A DNA stretch of 64,000 bases from Hyphomicrobiales bacterium. Its GTDB lineage: Bacteria; Pseudomonadota; Alphaproteobacteria; Rhizobiales; Rhizobiaceae. Position numbers and translations under genes: made by a program. Each line of letters starts with the position of its first letter. The stretch's first letter is position 1. Where the stretch lies: the NCBI GenBank assembly GCA_900465665.1, contig UBJO01000025.1:62001-126000 (forward strand), given 5' to 3'. Shown here piece after piece: positions 8,898-17,686 of this stretch. The notes under the pieces were generated by a model. That model did no database searches. It worked only from the letters and a program-made list of their open reading frames with translations, and was not told where the DNA came from.

Positions 8898-9951
8898 GAT
8901 GTCGTTCGCCTGAGGTTGCCGATTGGTAGACCAGCTGGTTTTCACGGAAGGCCCGGAATGCGGAAGCGGTGGGTTCGACGCCCACGCCCTTGACCCAGTT
9001 GCTATCCGGTGCCGTCATCGCCTTCAACCGCGTCCCGTCAGCAAGGTCGATATCCACGATCTTATGCGTGCCGAAATCGATGCTGCGATGGACGATCGCG
9101 GCCGACAGCGTCTTCGATGGCTGCAGCGACAACGCCTCGGGACGGAACGCCAGGACGACGTCGCCATCCTCGATCGGCACAGCAACTGGAAAGGCAGGGT
9201 GCTGGCTGACGCCGCCACGGATGCTGGTCTTCACGAAATTCATCGAGCCGATGAAGCCCGCCACGAACTCCGTCTGCGGCTCGCGGTAGACGATATCGGG
9301 TGGCGCGATCTGCTCGGTGCTGCCGTCGCGCATGACGACGATACGGTCGGCGAGCGCCAATGCCTCATCCTGGCCGTGGGTGACGAAGAGCGTGGTGATG
9401 CCGACGCGCTGCTGGATGTCGCGCACTTCCTCACGCAGCCGTTCGCGCAAATGCTGGTCGAGGCTCGCGAACGGCTCATCGAGCAGCAAGATCTTCGGCT
9501 CCAGCACCAGAGACCGGGCAAGCGCCACGCGCTGCTGCTGGCCACCCGACAGTTGCGTCGTCATACGCTTGCCGTAGTCCGCAAGCCCGACCAGCGCCAG
9601 GGCGTTTTCGACGCGCTCGCGGATCTCGGTCTTCGGCAGACGGCGAAGCTTGAGGCCGAAGGCGATATTGTTGAACACGTCCATATGGGTCCAGAGCGCG
9701 TGGCTCTGGAAGACCATGCCCGTCGGACGCTTTTCCGGCGGAAGCGTCGTCACATCCTTGGCATCGATCAGGATCGAGCCGCCGCTCGGCTGCTCGAAGC
9801 CGCCGATCATGCGAAGCAGCGTCGACTTGCCGGACCCCGATGGACCAAGCAGGCAGACGAGCTCGCCGTCTTCCACATCGAGCGAAAAATCACGGACCGC
9901 GAACGAAGTGCCGAACGTCTTCGAGACGTTCTTGATCGTCAAGCGTGCCAT
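8872..9951 (-). CDS. ABC importer ATPase (PotA/FbpC-like)
   Basis: This 359-residue ATPase energises the two permeases upstream of it. It has Walker A GPSGSGKST, signature LSGGQQQRVALARSL, Walker B ILLLDEPFASLD and the switch His in FVTHGQDE. The C-terminal 120 residues form the TOBE-type regulatory domain. The start MARLTIKNVSK at 9951 fits the family; seven extra residues are possible upstream. It follows the second permease by 36 bp and overlaps the GDPD gene. Family resemblance is to polyamine, iron and phosphonate-type importers; the operon suggests a phosphodiester substrate. Confidence 0.93.
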   Translation of the reverse strand: MARLTIKNVSKTFGTSFAVRDFSLDVEDGELVCLLGPSGSGKSTLLRMIGGFEQPSGGSILIDAKDVTTLPPEKRPTGMVFQSHALWTHMDVFNNIAFGLKLRRLPKTEIRERVENALALVGLADYGKRMTTQLSGGQQQRVALARSLVLEPKILLLDEPFASLDQHLRERLREEVRDIQQRVGITTLFVTHGQDEALALADRIVVMRDGSTEQIAPPDIVYREPQTEFVAGFIGSMNFVKTSIRGGVSQHPAFPVAVPIEDGDVVLAFRPEALSLQPSKTLSAAIVHRSIDFGTHKIVDIDLADGTRLKAMTAPDSNWVKGVGVEPTASAFRAFRENQLVYQSATSGERHHDRILGNA

Positions 9952-9987
9952 ATCAAGCCTTTCCTCGGGCAAAGCCCGATCCTAACG

Positions 9988-10815
9988 TCACGCGCCGAAG
10001 CCGCGAGCAAACGCACCCGTTCCGACGACACGGCGGGCAAACATCAGCGCAATGAACGACGGCACCCAGAGCATCACCGAGAGAACGGCGCCATATTGCA
10101 CCACGATCTGGTTGTTGATGAAGGTGATCATCAAAACCGGCATGGTGCGGATTTCCGGTGCGCCGATCAGCCAGGCGCCTTCGGTTTCATAAAATGTGCC
10201 GACAAAGGTCAGCAGCAATGCGGCGAAAATCGTTGGCGCTGCCTGCGGCAGCGTGATCGACCAGAACACGCGCAAAGGCCCGGCGCCCGCATCGCGCGCG
10301 GCCTCTTCCATCCGGCGATCGATATTCTGGAAAGCCGCCACTGGAATCCAGATCATCAGCATCAACGTCCCGACCAGCTGGATCAGGACTACGCCCCAGA
10401 AGGTGCTGATCAGCCCGAGCTTCAGGAAGATGCCGGCGATCGCCACCAGAAGGCCGAACTTCGGAAAGGCGTGCGATGCCAGGAACGACAGGAAGAGCAC
10501 GTTCTTTCCGGGAAACGACATGCGCGCGAAAGCGTATGCCGCCGGCAGGCAGATGATAGCGGAGAGAAGCGTGACCGTCGTCGTCAGCCGCAAGCTCAGG
10601 AAGAGCGCATCCCACACATCCGCGCGTGACAGCGTCTGCGACCAGAAGCGGAAGCCGAACTGCTGCGGAATGACCGACGGATAACGCCAGACCTCCGTGA
10701 ATGCCCAGGTGCCGACCACGATCAGCGGCACCGCAATGAAGAGCGTGAGCAGCACGGCAAACAGGATGCCCGCCCAATCAATCTCGGAGCCGTTGACCTT
10801 GCTTGCGACTTTCAT
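9988..10815 (-). CDS. ABC importer permease, second subunit
   Basis: This 275-residue inner-membrane permease has six predicted helices and an EAA loop (EEAARDAGAGPLRVF, about residue 175) that docks the ATPase. It is the PotC-type partner. Its start overlaps the stop of the first permease by 4 bp, a sign of translational coupling. It imports the same unknown solute as its neighbours. Confidence 0.92.
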   Translation of the reverse strand: MKVASKVNGSEIDWAGILFAVLLTLFIAVPLIVVGTWAFTEVWRYPSVIPQQFGFRFWSQTLSRADVWDALFLSLRLTTTVTLLSAIICLPAAYAFARMSFPGKNVLFLSFLASHAFPKFGLLVAIAGIFLKLGLISTFWGVVLIQLVGTLMLMIWIPVAAFQNIDRRMEEAARDAGAGPLRVFWSITLPQAAPTIFAALLLTFVGTFYETEGAWLIGAPEIRTMPVLMITFINNQIVVQYGAVLSVMLWVPSFIALMFARRVVGTGAFARGFGA

Positions 10816-11705
10816 CGCGACGCCTCCCGGTTTTTGGCGATCGAGCGCACATAGAAGATGCCGAAGACCAGGCAGAAGCCGAAGGAGATCACGGCCTGCG
10901 TCAGCGCATTCAGCGGATCGTTCACATCGGAGAAGGTGCGCTGCATGAACGGCCCCATCATTTCCGGCGATGCCGGGCCGAGCACATATGGCAAAGTGAA
11001 GGATGAGAAGATGCCGAGGATGGCGAAGGACGCCGTGACCAGGAGCGAGTTGCCCATGCGCGGCAGGATGATCGAGACGAAAACGCGCATCGGCGAAGCG
11101 CCGACATCACGGGCAGCCTCGACCGAGCTCTTCGCAATATTGCCAAGCCCTGCTGTTAGCATCAGCACTGTCAACGGAAGATTGTCCCACACCAGCCCGA
11201 TAACCGGGCCCCATGGGGTCAGATAGGGCGACGGAATCTTCGGCAGTCCGACAGCATTCAACAGCAGATCGACGGTGCCATTGGGCCCGATGGTCCGGAT
11301 CAATGCGTAGGACAGGATGATCGACGGGACGAACATCGGGAAAATCGCCATACCCTGCACATAGGCGGGAAGACGTCCCTGCGAAAAGCGCAGATAGAGC
11401 GCGATCGGCAAGCCGATCACCAGCAGCAGAACGCCACAGACGACAGTCGTCCACAACGTCACCCAGAGATTGGCGAGGCTGTAGGAGTCGCTGAAGAAAA
11501 ACGCATACGAGGCCAGCGACACCGACCTCGTACCATCCGCTTGCGGGACGAACACGGTGGTGATCACGGCCGAGAAGATTGGGTAGACGATCAGCCACCC
11601 GAGCAGAAACACCGGCAGAGCGACCAGAAGAAGCCCCACCGGATTCTGCGCCTTGCCCGGCGCGGTTGCCCGCGCCGGCAGCGATAATGTCATGCCTTTA
11701 CGCAT
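10812..11705 (-). CDS. ABC importer permease, first subunit
   Basis: This 297-residue inner-membrane permease is PotB-like. After a short cytoplasmic N-terminus it shows about six transmembrane helices and the EAA loop (EAARDVGASPMRVF, near residue 205). Its ATG overlaps the TGA of the binding-protein gene by one base (TGATG) and its own stop overlaps the next permease, so four cistrons are coupled. Confidence 0.92.
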   Translation of the reverse strand: MRKGMTLSLPARATAPGKAQNPVGLLLVALPVFLLGWLIVYPIFSAVITTVFVPQADGTRSVSLASYAFFFSDSYSLANLWVTLWTTVVCGVLLLVIGLPIALYLRFSQGRLPAYVQGMAIFPMFVPSIILSYALIRTIGPNGTVDLLLNAVGLPKIPSPYLTPWGPVIGLVWDNLPLTVLMLTAGLGNIAKSSVEAARDVGASPMRVFVSIILPRMGNSLLVTASFAILGIFSSFTLPYVLGPASPEMMGPFMQRTFSDVNDPLNALTQAVISFGFCLVFGIFYVRSIAKNREASR

Positions 11706-12850
11706 CAGGTGCGGCTAATGCCCGGAGCAACGTTACGGTACCAACCGTCGTTGATGTTGCTTTCCCAATCGCCGGCCGGGAAGGTCGGGATCGTGGTCGG
11801 GATGACGTCGGCGTATTTCTGGCGGAGTTCATCAGAGATATGATCCCAGGAAACGCCTGGAAAGCCGCCGATCTCGGTGATGATCGCTTCCTGGATTTCC
11901 TTGGTCAGCATGAAGGCCGCCAGCTTCAGCGCCGCGTCCTTGTTGGCGCCGTTGGAGAACACCGTCATGCGCGAGAAGCCGCCGCAGAGCGCCAGATCGC
12001 TCAGCTGAACAAGACCCGTCGTCTCAGTCAGGACACCCTGCGACAGAGCCTGCAGCACCTGGTCGGACCAAACAGGCGTCATCGTGACAACGCCCTGGGC
12101 GAGCAGCTGGATCGACTGCGTGTTGCCGGCCGTGTAGGCGCCCTTTTCGTAAAGCGACGGCGCCAGATCGTTGAGGATCGCCCAAGCTGGCGTCAGCATC
12201 TGGTTGCCAAGCTCGGCGGTGTAGTTATCGGTGGTGAACTTCTTCGGATCACGACCGTTGGCCTCGTGGATCGCGCGGCGCACGAAGTTGCCGCCGGAGC
12301 CACCCTTGTCCGGGCGATTGTAGATGAACTGGCCAGGATTGGCCTTGATCCAAGCCGTCAGCTGTTCCCAGGTCTTCGGCGCATCCTTGGGGTCGAGCTT
12401 CGTCTTGTCGTAGGCGAGTAGAACCTGCGAACCACGATAGGGCAGCGAATATTCGCTGTCGACGCTCAGCGGATTGACATTGGCAAAACCGTCGATGTTC
12501 TCGGCCGAGAACTTGACCCAGAGGCCGGCATCGATAGCGCCAGCAGGCAAACGCGGATCAAAGTGCTCGAAGATATCCGACTGCGGATCTGTCTTCGACT
12601 TGAGCGCTGCCAGCGCGCGGTCTGCAATCGCACGCAATCCGGCGTTGTCGCCGGCATCGGTGACCTTTACGGCAGCTTCGGGGTGGGCCTTCTTGAAGGC
12701 CGGAAGCACGGTGTTGTTCCAGAAATCGATGATGTTGGCGTCGGAGCCACTGTAGAGGTTGATCGTGCCATCTGCAGCCATTGCAAAGCGTGGCAGGGCC
12801 AGCAGACCGGCTGCCGCCGATGATGTGACAAGAAACTCGCGTCTGTTCAT
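11705..12850 (-). CDS. ABC importer periplasmic solute-binding protein
   Basis: This 381-residue binding protein begins MNRREFLVTSSAAAGLLALP and has a likely cleavage after FAMA|AD, so it carries a twin-arginine-like or long Sec signal. The mature part starts GTINLYSGSDANIIDFWNN and resembles iron/polyamine/YnjB-type binding proteins. I chose the ATG at 12850; a longer open frame to 13087 runs into the next gene and lacks a signal-like N-terminus. It leads the operon that ends with the GDPD gene. The promoter region of about 178 bp holds a Pho-box candidate and a 16-bp palindrome. The ligand is unknown; a glycerophosphodiester is inferred. Confidence 0.9.
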   Translation of the reverse strand: MNRREFLVTSSAAAGLLALPRFAMAADGTINLYSGSDANIIDFWNNTVLPAFKKAHPEAAVKVTDAGDNAGLRAIADRALAALKSKTDPQSDIFEHFDPRLPAGAIDAGLWVKFSAENIDGFANVNPLSVDSEYSLPYRGSQVLLAYDKTKLDPKDAPKTWEQLTAWIKANPGQFIYNRPDKGGSGGNFVRRAIHEANGRDPKKFTTDNYTAELGNQMLTPAWAILNDLAPSLYEKGAYTAGNTQSIQLLAQGVVTMTPVWSDQVLQALSQGVLTETTGLVQLSDLALCGGFSRMTVFSNGANKDAALKLAAFMLTKEIQEAIITEIGGFPGVSWDHISDELRQKYADVIPTTIPTFPAGDWESNINDGWYRNVAPGISRT

Positions 12851-12912
12851 GACCGTCTCCATTCGGTTTTGGGGCACTGCCCTTAGGACTGCGGTTTTGC
12901 TATCGCCAGCGC

Positions 12913-12930
12913 GTAACAGTGACATGACAA
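12913..12930 (-). promoter_or_regulatory. PhoB-box candidate upstream of ABC/GDPD operon
   Basis: On the minus strand TTGTCAT-GTCA-CTGTTAC matches the CTGTCAT-N4-CTGTCAT pattern at 6 of 7 and 5 of 7 positions with exact 11-nt period. It lies 63-80 nt before the start codon. PhoB control would fit an operon that releases glycerol-3-phosphate from phosphodiesters. Confidence 0.55.
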
Positions 12931-12951
12931 GATAAGGCCGGAATTCATTTT

Positions 12952-12967
12952 TTGCACACCCGTGCAA
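12952..12967 (-). promoter_or_regulatory. 16-bp palindrome TTGCAC-N4-GTGCAA
   Basis: Perfect 6-bp arms with a 4-bp centre (ACCC) lie about 100 bp before the binding-protein start and just upstream of the Pho-box candidate. Operator of an unknown dimeric regulator is possible. No dedicated regulator gene adjoins the operon. Confidence 0.35.
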
Positions 12968-13028
12968 TTTAATTTGCCGAATAGGCAGTGCGCCGCGGAA
13001 GATCGCGGATGCCACCCAGCGCAACGCC

Positions 13029-13976
13029 TCAGTTCTTGAAAACCAGGCAGATCTGGTTGGTCTTGCGGATCTGTTTGCAGACATCATTGGCCTCCCCCCT
13101 CGTTTGCCGCGCGATGCGGGTCACATAGCGCGGCCGAAAGCCGAAGCTGCGGTCGCGCTGCCGCAGGATCAACGGCTGCTCCTGATCAAGCGGCGCCGGA
13201 AACTGCGCAACCGCCTCGAAAAACAAGCGACGGGCGACATCGGGATTGGCGCTCGCCGCGATCTGCACGCCCCACGGCGCCCAGTTCCCTTCCGGCCGCC
13301 AGACCGGCTCGGTCATCTTGCGGCGATCGGCAAGCGCCACGCAGCTTTCGATGAACGGCTGATCTTCGGCCAACGGGCCAGCCGCCTTGTCGGGTGCCGA
13401 AGATTTCCATTCCTCGACGCTATGGGCGGTGATCGCCATCACGTAACTGCGGGTTTCCGTCGGCAGGCCGCCGCCATTGAGGAAGTTCGACAAACCGTTT
13501 TCGCCTGCGTTATAGGCCGCGGCTGCGAGACCAAGATTGCCGAAGCGATCCCTGAGCTCGTCGAGATATTCGGCCGACTTTTGCAAGGCTTCCAAGACAT
13601 CGTAACTGTCCTGCAGGCCGCGCAGCTTGGCGGTACCCGGCATGAACTGCGCGATACCCTGCGCACCCTTGTAGCTCAGCGCATCGGGCCTGAAACGGCT
13701 CTCGCGCCAGATCAGCCGGGCGAAGAAATCCGGCGGCAGGTCGTGCTCGGTCGCGGTCCTTTCGATCGCGCCGCAGAGATCGCGGTTGAAACTGTCCTTG
13801 CGAATACAGAGCGTTCCCGCCGAGCCGCTCATCGAGCGCGTGTAGAGGCAGGCTGCCTCCGGCTGGGCTTCGGTGGGCTCGGCAGCATTGGCGGAGCCAA
13901 TGAATGTCATGCAAAGGGAGAGGCGGAAACCCCACGACACGAATAGACCGATGCTGCCCCGCATGATCGCGATCAT
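13029..13976 (-). CDS. Lytic murein transglycosylase (SLT family)
   Basis: This 315-residue secreted protein cleaves peptidoglycan glycan strands. It has an N-terminal signal (helix LFVSWGFRLSLCMTFIGSANA), then the SLT domain (about residues 75-185) with catalytic Glu in LIWRESRF, AQFMPGTA and the AAAYNAGENG motif. The C-terminal 110 residues are an extension rich in Cys/Arg that I do not recognise. I chose the ATG at 13976; a start at 13964 is also possible. It stands alone, transcribed toward the ABC operon. Confidence 0.88.
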   Translation of the reverse strand: MIAIMRGSIGLFVSWGFRLSLCMTFIGSANAAEPTEAQPEAACLYTRSMSGSAGTLCIRKDSFNRDLCGAIERTATEHDLPPDFFARLIWRESRFRPDALSYKGAQGIAQFMPGTAKLRGLQDSYDVLEALQKSAEYLDELRDRFGNLGLAAAAYNAGENGLSNFLNGGGLPTETRSYVMAITAHSVEEWKSSAPDKAAGPLAEDQPFIESCVALADRRKMTEPVWRPEGNWAPWGVQIAASANPDVARRLFFEAVAQFPAPLDQEQPLILRQRDRSFGFRPRYVTRIARQTRGEANDVCKQIRKTNQICLVFKN

Positions 13977-14098
13977 TTGCTCTCGGTGCCACGCTGGCGG
14001 CACCGCCATAGGATGATGTCAGGCGTGCATACCATTTGGTTTGGAGCCCGTAGTCAAGTTGTCGCTAAAACAGCGACCTCATGGCGCCGAACGGATCG

Positions 14099-15088
14099 TC
14101 AGGCGGTGGATCCCCAGCGGGCATTACAGGTCAGCGTTATGCTGTGCGGCCCCGGCAGATCGGCGTCGTGGCGTTCGATGAGATCGACAACCGCATCGAT
14201 GAAGGCGACATGATCGAGGCTGAGCGTCGTCAGATCGTTGCAATCCCATGCAGCCATGGCAATGCCGTCCTGCCCGACGATGGCGATATCATCAGGCGTG
14301 TTCTTGCCAAGCATGCGCCGCGCGGCGTCTCGCGCGCCGATCGCCATCACGTCGTTGCCGCAAATGATGGCATCGACCTTCGAGCGGTGCAGCAGTAGCA
14401 CCGCTTCCTTGAAGCCGGAATCATAGGTGTAGTCGCCGAAGGCCTCGGCCTCGATGGCCAGCCCGCGCTTGGCGAGTGCATCCGCGAACCATTTGCGTCG
14501 AAGCTTGTCGATCCAGCTGGATTTGGTTCCGGAGAGATAGGCGAAGCGCTTCTTGCCGTCATTGACGATCTTCTCGATGATCTCGTCGGCCGCAGCCGAG
14601 CCGTCGATGCGGATATTGGAGACGTTTTCATTCTCCAGCGGTTCGAACGATACGATGATCGGCTTGGTCGTATGAAAGATATCGACCGCGTCCTGCATCG
14701 ACACCATGTCCGAGAAAACCACGACATGATCCACCTGATAGGTGGATGCCAGCCGCATTAGTTGCAGACGATCGTCGTGATCGGCACAGCACAGGATGAT
14801 CGGAAGCAGCTGGCGCGCCTGCAGCCTATGGACCAATAATTGCTGCTCCTCAGCCTCGCAAGGGTTGCCAATCGCATTGACGACGAGGGCCACCAACCTT
14901 GATCGTTGATTGTTCAGCGAGCGGGCAATCGCGTTCGGCTGATAGCCGTGCTCGCGCGCGACCGAGAGAATTCGATCGCGCGTGGCGCTGCCGATCCTGG
15001 AATCAGGCGAGAATGCGCGCGAGATGGTGGCGGAGGATACCCCGGCGAGCTTTGCCAGTTCCTTCGAGGTGATCCGCCGCTTGTTCAT
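14099..15088 (-). CDS. LacI-family sugar-responsive repressor
   Basis: This 329-residue regulator has an N-terminal LacI HTH (residues 5-52: TSKELAKLAGVSSATISRAF then hinge YQPNAIARSL) and a periplasmic-binding-protein-like effector domain. It lies 18 bp after the Gfo/Idh/MocA gene in the same direction and opposite a sugar ABC operon, so it probably represses both arms of the locus and is relieved by the imported sugar or a derivative. Two candidate operators sit in the shared promoter region. Confidence 0.92.
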   Translation of the reverse strand: MNKRRITSKELAKLAGVSSATISRAFSPDSRIGSATRDRILSVAREHGYQPNAIARSLNNQRSRLVALVVNAIGNPCEAEEQQLLVHRLQARQLLPIILCCADHDDRLQLMRLASTYQVDHVVVFSDMVSMQDAVDIFHTTKPIIVSFEPLENENVSNIRIDGSAAADEIIEKIVNDGKKRFAYLSGTKSSWIDKLRRKWFADALAKRGLAIEAEAFGDYTYDSGFKEAVLLLHRSKVDAIICGNDVMAIGARDAARRMLGKNTPDDIAIVGQDGIAMAAWDCNDLTTLSLDHVAFIDAVVDLIERHDADLPGPHSITLTCNARWGSTA

Positions 15089-15106
15089 GTCTGTTGTCCG
15101 ATACGA

Positions 15107-16111
15107 CTATTCGGCGGGCCGGACGGGCATGCCGTCGGCTGCCGCCGATTCCTTGATTGCATCCCACAGCCTAGCGAAACGCAGACCCATTTCAACGGAG
15201 CCGGTGTTTTCCATTTCACCGGCGCGAATGGCAAGGAAGTTCTTCATCGGGTTTCCGAGAATTTCGGCCTCTTCACGCGGCTCGTTGACCCGACCGACGC
15301 TGATTTCGCGCCAGCCGCCCCAGGCATCGATCCGCACGATCGCCTTCGAGTAGAAGAACGTGATGTAGGAGGCGCAGCCGGGAGGCCCCTCGCCTGCCGC
15401 CGTCAATGTCGCCATGGCGCCGTTTTTCAAGCGGGCGGAAACGGCGGTGGCGATATCGACCTTGCGGCCGTGCCTGTTCATATAGGCCGACACGCTGGCG
15501 AAGTCGGAATTGGCCAGCAGGCAGACGGTGTTCATCATGTGCGCGCCGGTGTCGAACATGAAGCCGCCGCCCGAGATTTCCGGCTCCTGCTTCCAGTGAC
15601 CGGCATAATTGCCGGCCCAACTCTCCCAGATCATGCCCGATATCGCTATAAGCTCGCCGAACTCGCCTGCAAGCGCGCGTTTGCGCGTATCGATCACCAA
15701 CGGCGAGAGGCCACCCTGGAACGCAGTAACAACAGTGACGCCGCTCTTCTTCTGCGCCGCTATCAGCGTCTCAGCCTCGGCAACGGTCGTGACCATCGGC
15801 TTCTCAAGGAAAAGATCGATGCCGGCTTCGACGACGGCTGCCGCCTGCTCGCCATGAAAGGCGTGCGGGGTGGAGATATAGACGATGTCGAGCTCATCCC
15901 GGCATTTCGCGAGCATCTCGCGGTAATCCTCGAAGCTCTTCGGTGCCGCTGCGCCGGCTGCGGTGCAGACGTCGATCAGACGCTGGCGCGACGAAGCGGT
16001 CGTATCGGCAAGCGCTACGAACTCAACCTCCGGCATCGCCGCCCAGCTCGCCGCATATTCGGCCGCCTTCAGGCCGGCGCCGATAACGCCAAGCCGCAAT
16101 TTCTGTGTCAT
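15107..16111 (-). CDS. Gfo/Idh/MocA-family NAD(P)-dependent dehydrogenase
   Basis: This 334-residue cytosolic oxidoreductase has an N-terminal Rossmann fold (GVIGAGLKAAEYAASW) and the family EKP motif in LFLEKPMVTT, followed by the alpha/beta substrate domain with GGGFMFDTGAHMMNT holding the likely catalytic His. Such enzymes oxidise sugars or glycosides. In trehalose (thu) loci a member of this family (ThuB) works with ThuA to make and rearrange 3-keto sugars. A ThuA-domain gene in the divergent operon suggests an equivalent pair here, though the sugar is unknown. Confidence 0.9.
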   Translation of the reverse strand: MTQKLRLGVIGAGLKAAEYAASWAAMPEVEFVALADTTASSRQRLIDVCTAAGAAAPKSFEDYREMLAKCRDELDIVYISTPHAFHGEQAAAVVEAGIDLFLEKPMVTTVAEAETLIAAQKKSGVTVVTAFQGGLSPLVIDTRKRALAGEFGELIAISGMIWESWAGNYAGHWKQEPEISGGGFMFDTGAHMMNTVCLLANSDFASVSAYMNRHGRKVDIATAVSARLKNGAMATLTAAGEGPPGCASYITFFYSKAIVRIDAWGGWREISVGRVNEPREEAEILGNPMKNFLAIRAGEMENTGSVEMGLRFARLWDAIKESAAADGMPVRPAE

Positions 16112-16129
16112 GAAACTCCTCCCACATGA

Positions 16130-16149
16130 TTGTGTACACGATTACACAA
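16130..16149. promoter_or_regulatory. Operator-like inverted repeat TTGTGTA-N6-TACACAA
   Basis: A perfect 7-bp inverted repeat with a 6-bp spacer (CACGAT) lies 19 bp upstream of the Gfo/Idh/MocA start in the region divergent from the sugar ABC operon. Size and place fit a LacI-family operator. Confidence 0.55.
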
Positions 16150-16249
16150 ACGGAAAACTCGGCGCAAGTTCTATTTTAATACGTAAAAACAACGAATTAT
16201 ATAAGCGCGAAAATTCTTTCAGAAATCCGTCTTGCCTCATTGAGGAATG

Positions 16250-16268
16250 CGTGTACATTTTTCACACG
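16250..16268. promoter_or_regulatory. Second operator-like repeat CGTGT-N9-ACACG
   Basis: A shorter inverted repeat that shares the GTGTAC half-site core with 16130-16149 lies about 120 bp away, 41 bp before the TTG start of the binding protein. Paired operators would let one LacI-type repressor control both directions. Confidence 0.4.
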
Positions 16269-16308
16269 GTGCTGGAGGGCGCCGCCAATCAAAAAGGGAG
16301 GACTTCCG

Positions 16309-17601
16309 TTGAAGAAGACGGTCATTGGTGGCCTGTGCGCCATTTTGCTCAGCGCGGTCTCGACGCTGGCGCATGCCGAAACAATCCGAATTGCAAATCA
16401 CGGCCAGGCCGGAATCGACGCCATGAAGTCGACGGTCGAGGCGATCGAAAAGAAATACGGAGTGACCGTCGAGGTCGTCGAATACCCGGCGCCCGACAAG
16501 GACTACCTGACGAAGCTGCTCACCGAGCTTGGCGCCGGCAATGCGCCCGATCTGTTCTCGATTCCATCAACGGCGGCTGTGGCCGATATGGTGGAAGCCG
16601 GATACCTCGCCCCTGTCACCAAGGAGATCACCGCCTGGGACGGTTACGCGAACTTCTACGACGTCGCAAAGCAGCTGGCCGTGAGCCCCGACGGCGAAAC
16701 CTACGTCATGCCGTTCATGCTCGGCATCCAGGAGATCTATTTCCGCAAGGATGTGCTTGAGAAAGCCGGCATTTCGACCGAGCAGCCGAAGACCTGGCAG
16801 GAACTGCTGGATCGCGCTGCCGAAGTGAAGGCGAAGACCGGCGCTTACGGCCTGCTCTTCCCGGCTGGCGTGTCCTGGGGCAGCGGCGCCTTCGATGAGG
16901 GCTTCCAGCATCTCCTCGTCGGCTCCAAGACGCCGCAACTCGTCGACGCCGATGGAAAGCTCGATCTCAGCGGCGAAGGCATCAAGGATGTCTTCGGCGT
17001 CTACAAGGAGCTGATCGACAAGGATCTGATGCCGACCCAGCCGCTGCTCGGCCCCGAGCCGTGGGTTATTCCCAAGTACCAGATGTTCCCCGAGGGCAAG
17101 CTTGCGGCAACCACTTGCGGTTCCTGGTGCTACATCTTCGATTGGGGCCGCGAGAGCAAGAACCCGATCCCAGAGGTCACCAAGATCGTCGGCACCTGGA
17201 CCGTTCCCGGCCAGACGGGCGGCCAGTACGTGCTCGCGAACCTTGCTGCTCCGTGGGCCGTCAACGCGAAGTCCGCAAACGTGGAGCTGGCGACGAAGGC
17301 GCTGCTTGAGATAGGCTCGGTCGACACGCAGGTCTCCTACGCCGCGCGCATCGGCAATATTCCGGCAAGCAAGGATGCGGCCAAGAGCGCCGAGTTCCAG
17401 AAGCTGACGGAACTCGTTCCGATCCACGCCGCGGCCGGCAACGGCGTCTTCCTAAAGCAGGCTTCCGGCTTCGGCACCATCGCCGAAGGCGTGGCGCGTG
17501 CGACCGAAGCGCTGCTGCGCAAGGAAACAGACGCCGCCGGCGCCCAGAAGATCCTTGTCGATTACGTCAAGGAAACGCTCGGCGACGACGTGGTGAAATA
17601 A
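16309..17601 (+). CDS. Sugar ABC importer solute-binding protein
   Basis: This 430-residue periplasmic binding protein belongs to the extracellular family 1 (MalE-like). I chose the TTG at 16309 because GGGAGGA lies 7 nt upstream and the product then starts directly with a signal peptide (KKTVIGGLCAILLSAVSTLA, cleavage near AHA|ET). Extending upstream gives no signal-like sequence. It begins a five-gene operon with two permeases, an ATPase and a ThuA-domain protein, under probable control of the divergent LacI-type repressor. The ligand is a carbohydrate by family; identity unknown. Confidence 0.9.
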   Translation: MKKTVIGGLCAILLSAVSTLAHAETIRIANHGQAGIDAMKSTVEAIEKKYGVTVEVVEYPAPDKDYLTKLLTELGAGNAPDLFSIPSTAAVADMVEAGYLAPVTKEITAWDGYANFYDVAKQLAVSPDGETYVMPFMLGIQEIYFRKDVLEKAGISTEQPKTWQELLDRAAEVKAKTGAYGLLFPAGVSWGSGAFDEGFQHLLVGSKTPQLVDADGKLDLSGEGIKDVFGVYKELIDKDLMPTQPLLGPEPWVIPKYQMFPEGKLAATTCGSWCYIFDWGRESKNPIPEVTKIVGTWTVPGQTGGQYVLANLAAPWAVNAKSANVELATKALLEIGSVDTQVSYAARIGNIPASKDAAKSAEFQKLTELVPIHAAAGNGVFLKQASGFGTIAEGVARATEALLRKETDAAGAQKILVDYVKETLGDDVVK

Positions 17602-17686
17602 GCCTCAAGCCCTTCAACTTCCGCCCAAGACTGCAGGCGCGGCCCATTGGCCGCGTCTGCGATCATCAGACAAGGTTGCGAGCTTC

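Noticed and set aside
8923..10629. A 568-codon open frame on the plus strand opposite the ABC ATPase and permease genes
   Set aside because: It is antisense to genes with clear Walker and EAA motifs, is rich in Arg/Asp/Gln, and has no recognisable domain. It is a high-GC shadow.
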